The translations under genes were made by a program, and so were the position numbers. DNA of 64,000 nt from Endomychus coccineus (lineage: Eukaryota; Arthropoda; Insecta; Coleoptera; Endomychidae). Positions 23,729-33,036 of this stretch are shown in pieces (the stretch's first letter is position 1; each line of letters begins with the position of its first letter). The DNA lies in assembly GCA_958510875.1 (NCBI GenBank), contig OY294068.1, forward strand, positions 191,294,315 through 191,358,314, in the 5' to 3' direction. The notes beneath the pieces are model-generated. The model saw nothing but the letters and a program-made list of their open reading frames with translations, searched no databases and had not been told where the DNA came from.

Positions 23729-26643
23729 TTACTTCTCGTCGGAGGGCTGAAACATTTTATCTTAGATTAACTGATACAACCTTTGATGACTGAATCTACA
23801 ATTCGATTTATTTCAATTTAATGGTAATGTTGGAGAATGCCTAAATTATTATTTTAGGATTCAATATACATCCACATTCCATGGTACCCCTTCCGCTATT
23901 CTAGTTGAGGTTGCAGAATCTGGAAGCGCTGAATTATTGCTGAAGCTATAGAAGAGCAGAGCTCTATATAGCTAAGTATTGTCAATAATATGTATCAACT
24001 TTGTTCAATAGAGTTTATATAAAAACATGAAAGTTGATTTATTAGAATTAATTAATTATTAGAATTAATAGAAATAATTTACAAACGTAGAGGCAATGAT
24101 TAACTAGCATAACCAACTTTCTAATCTCATCAATTTCAATACGTGTTATATATCACTACGAGCCCTAACAACTAAAAGTTTGGACGGCTAACGATTAAAA
24201 AAATAGCTCTTCGGTAATTTTTTTTCATAAGAGCAATATTTTCCTTGCACATTAACTGTACTACTAGGTACAAACAAGCTTTGAGAAAGCAATTTCCAAC
24301 GACGCAAATGTATTTTTATGACATTAGCAACGTTTACAACTAATGTTCATAATAATTTTGCATCCCTAATTGTGCACATTTTATACTCACTTCGTAAGGG
24401 CGGAATTTTTCATCATACCATGGCTACAACAATAATAATGATATTATATCTACAGTAGTATAATGAAGGCGTTTTTATATTTCTCAAAGGTTATCATAAA
24501 TTGTGAGAAAGTAGAGCAAAGCTCCACCAACCAAATAGTTTTTAAAGATTATAATCCATAGTTTAATGAGTTAAATCAAAAGTTTTCCAGTTATTCCAAG
24601 CCAACAATGATAAAATAGTGAATGATTCATCTTACTTACGTCCTTGGCCATTTTTTTCAAGCTATAAGTTTTCCCTCTGTTCATCTTTTTGAAAGGCTGA
24701 AAACAAAATATGTACTCCCTCTCATTTATATTTTAAGGTTGACAATAAAAACTAATGTTTTCAAGATGTTAGAAAAGAAAAACAGTAATGGGGAGAAATA
24801 ATCTAATATCAGCTAGTTATAGCTACTTACATTTGATCTCTTCCTTTTTATTTTGAGCTGAAACAAGAACAGGTAATGTAGAAACAAAATATATACAATA
24901 AATTTATTAAAACTGCAACTTAGGTTCTCATATATTAATACAATATCAACTCTTTCTAATTATTTAAACATATATGGAAAACTAACGTGAAATATATTGT
25001 CATTCAAATTTTAAGAGGGTGAAGATGTCTGGTAACTCACATAGGCTCCCACTGTTCTCTCTAGATCCATAAAAGATTTAGCTTCATGTTCGTCATCTCG
25101 ATCATTATTTAAATCGTAACCAGGATTAATACTATCGTGTTCTTCCATGATATCTGAGTTCTGGAAATATGTTTATTATCATTATTAAACTTAACCGAGG
25201 GAACTTAAATTTGATGGATCCAGATATAAGTAACATAATATCGATATTTGATACTTTGAAATTTGTACCTACATTCTCATTAGACTTTAAGACAATCTGC
25301 ATTGTCTTTTTCGATAATAACATACAATCATGATAAACATAAAAATACTTACAGACTTATCATCTTTGCCACTCTTTTCAGTCTCGATAGTTAGGCCATT
25401 GACTTCAAAAACAGACGCCTGAAAAATGTGATATTTCAGTTAATATCAAGTTATTCCCCCAAATCATTGATTAACATACACATGTATGTTAATCAATGCC
25501 CAAACGAATAACGAATTGATTTGTCAAAACCAACGCTCTACCAAAGCCGTCTCAACTAGAGGCCATCACCTTGACCATGTGACGCCCGGTTACTCTGATG
25601 ATAGCTACTTTTGGTATTTTCAAAGTCCTCAATACTTTAACAGTATTTTTAGTGAATAAAAGGGATGATTGCTTTAGTTTTATAGTGTACTATCCATAGA
25701 GTGAACTCTTTTATAGTTTAGTAGTGACATCTAGCAGTAAGAGGATGGTCTAAAAGAAGAAAACTAAGACGTTTGAACAGTTTCCTTCTTCTTTCAAACA
25801 GTAGTGCATTTTCTTACAGCTAGATTGGCTTAGTTTTGGTGTACTCCAATAGATGACACTACTAATACGCATGTAACGGATAATAATCGTTTCAAATCGA
25901 TGTAGTTGAACCTCCTAGTTTTCTTTACTAAACACATTTCATATTAGAGATTTTGCGTTTGTGCTTCGCCGCATAGTTTTTATAATTTAGGCAATTGATT
26001 GAAAATAAGAATGAAAATTAGTTTAATTCATAAATAATTACTATTATCTTTAATGTTTATATCACTGATTGAATAAGTAATTCACATTATCAGATCATCG
26101 GTGGTCATCGGTTGTCGCCAATAATATCCAGGATAGTATCAATTCAATTAAAAACCATCAATTAAAATTGATTGATTTGTTTTTGCAAATCAGACAAAAA
26201 CACAACAGACTGTCCCAGTTTTCAATATTGGAATTAATTCCAAACTACAAAGTTTTATGCTTTCGTTCATATTTTCAGTACCGTGAAAATTTTAAATTTT
26301 GCAAATTAAATTTCAGTGAAATGTTCTTGCTTATCTCTAATGTTTGCTATGTACAAATTAGTTAATAACGCATCAGCAAATCACAGTATCTTTCCAATGT
26401 GTACATTTTAAATCTAAGAATTCGAAGAATTGGTAAGAAAATGTAATTTCCATCATTTAATAGTCTGTCTATCCTGAAGAAGGTCGAGAGACCAAAACTT
26501 TGTGAAGGCAAAATATTCCGAAAATCGCCATTTACTAGAATGTGATAATTAGTTATATTCAATTTGAAGCAAAATTAAGTGTAATAAATGTCACTTACTT
26601 GCAGTAGCATGCAAATGAAACCAATCATAATTGTATTTGTCAT
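23729..26643 (-). CDS. Small secreted peptide precursor, six exons
   Basis: The gene is reconstructed from splice sites, all with GT-AG ends. Exons are 26643-26599, 25418-25353, 25160-25041, 24857-24831, 24696-24640 and 23746-23729. Lengths are 45, 66, 120, 27, 57 and 18 nt, all multiples of three, so every intron is phase 0. The protein has 110 residues. It starts with a hydrophobic leader, MTNTIMIGFICMLLQ then ASVFEVNG, consistent with a signal peptide. Next is an acidic middle (DIMEEHDSINPGYDLNNDRD, DEHE). A strongly basic end follows, with a KRKRS dibasic site and then FKKMNRGKTYSLKKMAKD, finishing PSDEK. There are no Cys pairs. The acidic pro-part plus basic tail resembles precursors of cationic peptides. 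No family is recognised and function is unknown. A TATA box sits at the expected distance upstream. Confidence 0.72.
25465..25498. repeat. Perfect 16-bp-arm palindrome
   Basis: CATTGATTAACATACA, a CA loop, then its exact reverse complement. It lies in the first intron of the secreted peptide gene. Confidence 0.85.
25635..25730 (+). repeat. Dispersed repeat R2 copy
   Basis: The copy contains 'taacagtatttttagtgaat', 'gggatgattg', 'gtgtactatccatagagtga' and 'actcttttatagtttag'. It is related to the copies at 11.9, 26.9 and 54.6 kb. It lies in intron 1 of the secreted peptide gene. Confidence 0.55.
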
Positions 26644-26702
26644 ATTCACTAACAGTTATGGAAAATGTAATTATAATGTATACAAAGTTCCTTTTTCTAG
26701 TC

Positions 26703-26713
26703 TTCTTATATAC
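26703..26713 (-). promoter_or_regulatory. TATA box of the secreted peptide gene
   Basis: The minus strand reads 'ctggTATATAAGAAG' about 60-65 bp before the start codon at 26643. That leaves room for a start site about 30 bp downstream and a short 5' UTR. This supports the choice of first exon. Confidence 0.55.
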
Positions 26714-26859
26714 CAGAGATATCAGATTCATAACAGGAAACTGCAATAACAAACTTATAAAGATAAGTAAGTTGTGTACCTAATAATTAATTATTAATTA
26801 AATATATGTATTAGTAGTCCAATAAACTATGGTGAAAATGACACTAAACAAGAAATAAT

Positions 26860-27005
26860 CACCCTTATCCATTAAAAATATTAAGGTACTGAGAACCTTT
26901 CGACTACAGAGTAAACAGAACTTTAACAGTATTTTTAATGAATAAGGGTGATTATTTTCTTATTTATATATTAGTGTATCCACAGTGTGAACTTTTAGTT
27001 TATTA
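26860..27005. repeat. R2 repeats in inverted arrangement
   Basis: A minus-oriented piece ('aataatcacccttatccatt', then 'aaaaatattaaggtact') is followed about 25 bp later by a plus-oriented one ('taacagtatttttaatgaat', then 'aagggtgattatt'). It therefore forms an imperfect hairpin. The plus part continues with 'tatccacagtgtgaac'. Confidence 0.55.
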
Positions 27006-28425
27006 ATAAGAATTACGAATGGTGTGAATTCGATAGGAGTATTGAATATGGTCTAGAAAAATACTGTTAGTCCATTATAAAGATATTGTGTTTCCTAGTT
27101 GCATTTTTTAAATACTATGAAATGTTCCCAAATAGGACTCGGAATATTAAGCCGTCCTTTTTCCATCACTCGCAAGGCTTAATAGAAAATCTTGCCATCA
27201 TTCTTTATTGGAATTTAATAAATAATTTTCCCTGACCGACGGGAAAACGAAATATAACGAAAACCGCATTCTGGTAATAAGGAAATGGCCTAAAAAGGAT
27301 AATAGTAGTTCAATGTTCTAACAAAAAAATTAAATATTTATCAAGCCCATTCTAATCTGAGAACTGTTTATTTGTTTTATCAGAAATAATGTATACTTCC
27401 GAGCTAATTTCGATAGAAACAATCGTCGCCTACCTAGATCAACGACCTGTGATTGATAACAATAATGTTATACTTATAGTACAACAATCAAGATTATCTT
27501 TAAGAATTAGCGTCATTTTATAAACCTTAAATGTTTCAATGAAAATCCAAACCAATTTCTAGATTTAAGTAGGTTTTCGTGTGTATAATTAATTACCACA
27601 AAACGAATTTTGTGTGTTTATGTATTCTCTTAGGATTCCATCCCTTTATCTAATTCTATTGTTCAATCTAGATGGAAATTTTCCTGGGATCCCAAAAAAC
27701 TCATGCGTTCCAGGTATACAATGATTAAATGATTTACTTTCAATAGCAAACTATACATATTGAAAAAAATAAATGTTTTCCCTTACTTTGTGATAAAAAA
27801 CTTTATTAAATAACACTATGTTTATTGAACCATTTGATTTTGATTGGAATATTCATATTTCGATCATAGAGATGATCTCTATGATTTCGATTTAACAAAT
27901 ACATTATCAGATTGACAATGACATAGATAGATATATCTCTGTTAAAGTAAGTGAACTCTATACCTAGCATAGAATTCACTGGAAGTACCACCAAATTTAA
28001 GATTCTTCTGTTCTATGTACAAATGCAGATTAGTTTAATTAATATAAACGTAAACTTGACTAACAAGAAGTCTAGGATAGACTTTTTGTTGTGTAGCTCC
28101 AGAACAATTCAAATTCCAGTTACCTTGAAAAGTAGAAAATCCTTGCTAGGGCAAAAGTAGTAATCCTCTACTTTTTTTCGAAGGCCGGAAACATCTTGGG
28201 CGTTCGTTGAATGTTAATAGCTAAGTCCAGCCTCACTTCGACTTGGCAACACTGCGCGCTTCTAACTTAAAGCTTCTCACACATATTTTACATGAATAGG
28301 AAATGTAATAATAGGTACTGACTTCATTATAGGACATATATCAGTCTCTAATTGAATGCAATTTGTTTGTACCACTATTAATTTTTGAGTGGCATTTTAA
28401 TGTACATAATCATACATTATACTGC
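27006..28425. other. Gene-less AT-rich stretch
   Basis: No supported feature was found. A local hairpin ('catagagatgatctctatg') lies at about 27864-27883. Confidence 0.35.
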
Positions 28426-28429
28426 TTAA

Positions 28430-28870
28430 ACGAAATAGCACAATTGGAAAGAATAATCACTGACAATACTAATAGATTTTTACTTCATTTCGATTACATT
28501 GTTGCGTAAGGATTAAACCTCTCTACAACGATGCAACTGTTATACACAGGGGCACCACCAGCTTTTCAAACATTTAAAATTTTTGTTTCAATTTCTTTTC
28601 GTAAGGACTCATTCAGCCTCTCTGTGCAATGATCAAATTTTCAGTGTACATTCCTGATGATGTCAGCTTCAATTTGATAATATACACAATGCGGCACAAA
28701 CGAAATAGCATACTTAGAAAAAATAAAAACTGAGACTTCTCATGATTTTTTTTTTTTCATTTTCTTTTTGCATACGGACCCATTCAGTCTTTCTGTGCAA
28801 TGACCAAACTTTCAGCGTACATTCCTGATGATGTTTGCTTCAATTTGATACTATACAAAATACCGTTTTT
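28430..28870 (+). repeat. Three diverged tandem repeats of about 170-185 bp
   Basis: Units share 'aaacgaaatagca', a 'gaaaraataa.actgaga' segment, a T-rich tract, 'ttcagyctytctgtgcaatga', 'aaattttcagtgtacattcc' and 'tgatgatgt.gcttcaattt'. The first unit is the most diverged. It looks like the edge of a satellite or the inside of an unclassified element. Confidence 0.6.
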
Positions 28871-29046
28871 TCATTATCAATCAATACAATTCCAAAAAAT
28901 ATTCTAAGCGGCGCATTATTGAAGTATATGGCTTGAAATTTTGGGGAACCTAATATTTGCTGAGGCAGAAACCACCTGTAAAATTTCAGCGCAATCAAAA
29001 GACCTCACCTAGGATGAAGTGCGAATATGACCCGGAATGCGCTAGG

Positions 29047-29920
29047 CAAGGGCCGGATTCAGAGTGGTGGGGGCCTGTGGGCACAAGTTTGGTGTGGCCC
29101 CTATGGTAGACGGTAATATTAAATGCCACAAAATATTTTTAAAATGCAGAATTATAATGCAATTGTAATGTCATTTAAATAAAACTTTTCTGGGAGATAT
29201 ATATATATATTATTTATTTGTACATATATTAATTATCGTTCCAAAAGCACTTTTCTCGTCAAATTTTAATTAATTAATTATTGCTACTCAAAAGCGGGAG
29301 ATCATTGAGACGTTTTTGGCCCATTGCCGTTCGCATCTGTTTTTTAGTAATTTTAACTTTGAAAAGGATCTTTGAGCCTTACAGTTAGTGATCATCAGAA
29401 CAAGATAAACTTTTTTAATTATCTGAACATTAGGAAAAGCATCCTGCACCTGTTTTTTGATTATCAACGCGTACATCAAATGTTCACGGCTGAAGCATCT
29501 TTTTTTTTCTGCTGCAACCTGTTTGTAAAATTCTGCAAATTGACTAGAAACTAGAAACTTATCTGTAATACGGCGCCACATACTAAACACGCGGGAAAAT
29601 TCAAATAACTAGTTTCAATGAACTTGTTATTATGTGTGTTTCAAAGTAATGTGACATCAGAAATAACTTATTTCAATTTCTACCTGCCATTACATGAATA
29701 TTAAATATACAATATTTCCTGCTATTGTAATGTAAAATAAATAATTAAAATATGGGAATACAAATTCTGCATAAAATTACGCAAAAATTATGAATTTATT
29801 ACTATATTAACAAAATCATCTTATCATTTTTCTTGAAAGGCAATTTTTTTTTCAATATATTATACTTGGCGAGGGCCTGTGGGCGGCCGCCCACTCTGCC
29901 CACTCCTAAATTCGGCCCTG
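29047..29920 (-). mobile_element. hAT element, 874 bp, internally decayed
   Basis: The ends read CAAGGGCCGGATTCAG and, reverse-complemented at the right, CAGGGCCGAATTTAG, an imperfect TIR of the hAT type. Flanking octamers are gcgctagg (29039-29046) and gcgccagg (29921-29928), a 7-of-8 match expected for an 8-bp hAT target duplication. Inside, the minus strand at 29288-29590 encodes a degraded hAT dimerisation tail with TNCKAQRSFSKLKLLKNRCE. The catalytic core is missing, so it is non-autonomous. Confidence 0.75.
29288..29590 (-). pseudogene. hAT transposase C-terminal remnant
   Basis: The 100-codon frame contains the hAT C-terminal dimerisation signature in degraded form: FPNVQII, then AQRSFSKLKLLKNR in place of the usual (A/S)ERSFSxLKxIK. 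Only the end of the protein is left and no catalytic Asp/Glu region is present. Confidence 0.6.
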
Positions 29921-29993
29921 GCGCCAGGTACAATTTCCAAATGAAAGTTGTTAAATTAACAATATAATATAAGTCATTTTATAGGAAACTTTT

Positions 29994-30069
29994 AAGCTAT
30001 TGCATATAGCTTTTATCGCGGGCTTTGAGCGTGGCGACCGAATCAAGAAATTCCGTAACGAAAAATAAT
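29994..30069 (+). mobile_element. Helentron 5' end, isolated copy
   Basis: 'AAGCTATTGCATATAGC' followed by 'ttttatcgcgggctttgagc' and on to 'cgtaacgaaaaataa' matches 31685-31768 almost exactly. The first 15 bases are the inverted counterpart of a motif at 32919-32933. That is the subterminal inverted repeat arrangement of Helentron-type Helitrons. After 30069 the sequence switches to another repeat, so only the 5' end is present. Confidence 0.55.
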
Positions 30070-30074
30070 GTAAG

Positions 30075-30374
30075 ACCTAAACACCTAACATGTGTCAAAT
30101 TAATTAATTAATTTGAAGTTTCTAAAAGTGAGAAATTTCGCTATTTTATACGAATGTTATAACACTCTAGCGCTTTAGACTCCGGGATTTTCACGTGGCC
30201 TATCGAAATTAGAAGGTTCGAATTATCTAAAAACATAATTGCATGAACTCCAGACGTCCTCTGTAATTAGCTACGAACAAAATCATTTTGACATATGCCT
30301 CTAGGAGCTCGCTACGCGTCAGTTAGAGTTTATACGTTAGACGCGCGTAGCAGAGACCTGAGAGTACCTGTTTC
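30075..30374 (-). repeat. Partial copy of the 40-kb TIR element
   Basis: From 'tgtgtcaaattaatt' to 'cctgagagtacctg' this segment is the reverse complement of about 40525-40795, with scattered differences. The terminal inverted repeat of the full element is missing here. Its right side is interrupted at a TA by the mariner element. Confidence 0.75.
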
Positions 30375-30376
30375 TA

Positions 30377-31680
30377 AAGGGTGGTTAAATTTCAAGGGCC
30401 GATGTTGATTTTGAATAAAACACAAACTATTTAGGAAATTATTGTAATTTTATTTTATTATGATATATTGGTATCACTCAATTATGTATGGAATAAAATA
30501 TCGGCCAAATGGGCGCCGCGACCACGGCGGCACACCTCCATCCCATGGTCCAAATTTTCGATGACCCTGAGGCATAATGGAGGTTCTATGCCGTTAATGT
30601 GCCGAATTATCTCATCCTTTAGCTCTTGAATTGTTGCTGGCTTATCGACGTACACCTTTTCTTTCAAATAACCCCAAAGAAAAAAGTCCAACGGTGTCAA
30701 ATCACAAGATCTTGGCGGCCAATTGACATCGCCATTACGTGAGATAACACGGCCATTGAATTTGTTGCGCAAAAGAGCCATTGTTTCGTTAGCTGTGTGG
30801 CAAGTGGCACCGTCCTGCTGAAACCACATATCGTCCACATCCATATCTTCCAATTCGGGCCATAAAAAGTTCGTTATCATCTCACGATAGCGAACACCAT
30901 TCACAGTAACTGCCTGACCGGCCTCATTTTGGAAAAAATACGGCCCGATGATGTCGCCAGCCCATAAACCGCACCAAACAGTCACTCTTTGTGGGTGCAT
31001 TGGTTTTTCGACAATCGCTCTTGGATTCTCATTCGCCCAAATGCGGCAATTCTGTTTATTGACGAATCCACTGAGGTGAAAATGTGCCTCATCACTGAAG
31101 ATGATTTTCTTCGAAAATTGATCATCCACTGTTGCCATTTCTTGCCACCATTCTGCCCATTCACGACGTTTGGTATGGTCAAGAGGCTTTAGTTCTTGAG
31201 CCAATTGCACCTTGTAAGCGTGTAAATGCAAGTCTTTATGCATAATGTTCATCAACGACGAGCGTGAGAGGTGCAATTGTTGGGCACGACGACGAGTTGA
31301 GGTGGACGGCTCTTCAGCCACACTATCGCGAACAGCAGCAATATTTTCTGCAGTACGAGCTGTACGAGCATGCACTGGTGTTCTCACATCTTCTACAGAC
31401 CCGGTTTGCTCGAATTTTTCCACGATTTTTGCGATTGTACGCACATTTGGACGATCAAATTGACCAAAAAAATCACGAAGTGCACGATATGCATTTTGAT
31501 TTGAACGCCCATTTTCATAATAAGTCTGGATAACTTTAACACGTTGTTGGATTGTGTATCTCTCCATGGTTCAAATTGAGTAAGTCTGAAATAGAGAAAT
31601 GTCAAATAAAATTCGGAAAAAAACTTGGCGTTTAGGTGTGGTTCACATTCAACATCGGCCCTTACAATTTAACCACCCGT
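30377..31680 (-). mobile_element. Complete DD41D mariner element, 1304 bp
   Basis: Both ends carry TIRs of about 38 bp. The left is AAGGGTGGTTAAATT then 'tcaagggccgatgttga'. The right, reverse-complemented, is ACGGGTGGTTAAATT then 'gtaagggccgatgttga'. Each side is flanked by TA (30375-30376 and 31681-31682), the mariner target duplication. One uninterrupted transposase frame occupies the interior. The element sits inside an older repeat. Intact frame and near-identical TIRs suggest a recent arrival. Confidence 0.93.
30482..31567 (-). CDS. Mariner-family transposase, DD41D (rosa-like)
   Basis: An intact 361-residue frame starts at the only sensible ATG, 113 bp inside the right TIR. The N-terminus (about 1-110) has the paired helix-turn-helix DNA-binding region: QQRVKVIQTYYENGRSNQNA, then a second helix pair around RRRAQQLHLSRSSLMNIM. 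The catalytic Asp residues are D159 (IFSDEAHFHLSG), D252 (WFQQDGATCHTA) and D294 (CDLTPLDFFLWG). The gap of 41 residues between the second and third Asp defines the DD41D group rather than classical DD34D mariner. It ends with a YVDKPATIQELKDEI block. All three acidic residues are present, so it could be active. A decayed relative lies at 63.2-63.5 kb. The enzyme cuts and joins its own TIRs at TA sites in the nucleus. Confidence 0.93.
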   Translation of the reverse strand: MERYTIQQRVKVIQTYYENGRSNQNAYRALRDFFGQFDRPNVRTIAKIVEKFEQTGSVEDVRTPVHARTARTAENIAAVRDSVAEEPSTSTRRRAQQLHLSRSSLMNIMHKDLHLHAYKVQLAQELKPLDHTKRREWAEWWQEMATVDDQFSKKIIFSDEAHFHLSGFVNKQNCRIWANENPRAIVEKPMHPQRVTVWCGLWAGDIIGPYFFQNEAGQAVTVNGVRYREMITNFLWPELEDMDVDDMWFQQDGATCHTANETMALLRNKFNGRVISRNGDVNWPPRSCDLTPLDFFLWGYLKEKVYVDKPATIQELKDEIIRHINGIEPPLCLRVIENLDHGMEVCRRGRGAHLADILFHT

Positions 31681-31684
31681 TATT

Positions 31685-32965
31685 AAGCTATTGCATATAT
31701 TGCATATAGCTTTTATCGCGGGCTTTGAGCGCGGCGACCGAATCAAGAAATTTCGTAACGAAAAATAACAGGAACTCGTTTATGTTGCGCTCTCTCGGGT
31801 GACTAATATTGAAAAATTGTATATCACGACAAAAAACGATAATTCTACATTCAAGTTTTATAATAATCGAAGGCAAGCTGCATCGACTGCATCTTTGTTG
31901 CAAAAATTCAAAAGACTGCCTTTAAATAGTGTTCAGACGACAGCTCAAAGTGTCTTAGATTTCATTAGTAATAGAAATGGCATTTCAATAATGACTTTCA
32001 ATTGCCAAAGTCTAAATAGTCACAAATACGATTTACAAGATTCAGTTACGAGACAAACAAATGTGTTACTTCTTACCGAAACTTGCATGGCGCATGATAA
32101 TCCGATTGAAATACCTAATTTCAATTGTATTGTTCAATTCAAACGAGATACTGTTCCAAAGGGTGGGGTAGCTATTTACCAAAATAATAATAATGTTACT
32201 AATATTATGACTCCGAATATTGAAATACATATTGCACACGTTAGCGATGTTAATGTTAGGCGCTCATTTGTTGGAGATATTTGTGCGTGCTTATGCAAAC
32301 TTAGAAATGGCCTACACATGGTCATGGTAGCAATTTACATTTCTCCGAATCCAAAATTGGACGAGGTAGAGCATTTTATTCATCGCACTTTACTGGAGTA
32401 CACTGAAGAAGGGTCGAAAATACTTGGTACAAATGGTAATAAATTTCCACTTATCTTGGCTGGCGATTTCAACATCAACTTCGCTGATAAAAAATCAGAG
32501 CGCTTGACAACTTTTCTTTCGGAAAAATTGAATTTGAAAATGAATAATGATCCACAAGAATCTACAACAAAATATGGGACCACCATTGACGCGGTATTTT
32601 CCAGATATTTAGAGGATATCAAGTCTCAAACTTATGTCTCTTATTTCAGTTATTCAGTTATCATAAACCTATAGTTTCAATGATAACAAATTCCTGAATA
32701 ACCTACATGTATTGTAAGATAATAAAAATATTTTAAACGATATTAACTTCTCATTTATTCAATAAAAGAAAAAAATTTGTTTTCTTATCGGTCACCACGC
32801 TCAAAAGTAACTTTAATTAATATCAAAGAAAAAACTTGGATTAAAACATCAAAGAAAAAAAAATACTGCATAAATTTAAAAAAATAAATAATTATAATTG
32901 CATAAGTTGAGAAAAAATGCTATGCAATAGCTTTACCATGGCAGTCCCCGAGTGCCACACGTATC
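31685..32965 (+). mobile_element. Internally deleted Helentron
   Basis: The left end (31685-31768) is a Helentron 5' terminus, with an extra 'atatattgc' compared with the 29994 copy. At 31769 it joins directly to the last helicase motif of the coding region. The 3' end has GCTATGCAATAGCTT (32919-32933), the inverse of the 5' AAGCTATTGCATA. It then has a short hairpin TGGCA-gtccccgag-TGCCA (32939-32957). Rep, the zinc fingers and most of the helicase are absent, so the element cannot move alone. It abuts the 3' UTR of the zinc-finger gene. Confidence 0.7.
31769..32674 (+). pseudogene. Helentron helicase end plus endonuclease domain
   Basis: Right after the junction the frame reads QELVYVALSRVTNIEKLYIT, which is helicase motif VI of PIF1-type Helitron helicases. 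No start codon is available. About 65 codons later begins an exonuclease-endonuclease-phosphatase-type domain: SIMTFNCQSLNSH, LLLTETC, GGVAIY, VAIYISP, LAGDFNIN (the GDFN motif) and TTIDAVFSR. Helicase followed by this endonuclease is the Helentron arrangement. The very end is altered by an 8-nt repeat ('ttcagtta' twice, about 32645-32660). This shifts the frame away from a SYHKPIVSMITNS ending that is visible in the next frame. Confidence 0.75.
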
Positions 32966-32973
32966 TTTTTTAT

Positions 32974-32979
32974 TTTATT
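32974..32979 (-). promoter_or_regulatory. Polyadenylation signal of the zinc-finger gene
   Basis: AATAAA on the minus strand, about 58 nt after the stop codon at 33037. It lies only a few bases beyond the 3' end of the Helentron. Confidence 0.5.
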
Positions 32980-33036
32980 GTTGGACTTAGTCAAAGCTTT
33001 ACAAATGATTAAATCTATTTCAATATTAATAAATTT

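Noticed and set aside
31245..31533. Plus-strand open frames inside the mariner
   Set aside because: They are the complement of the intact transposase and have no features of their own.
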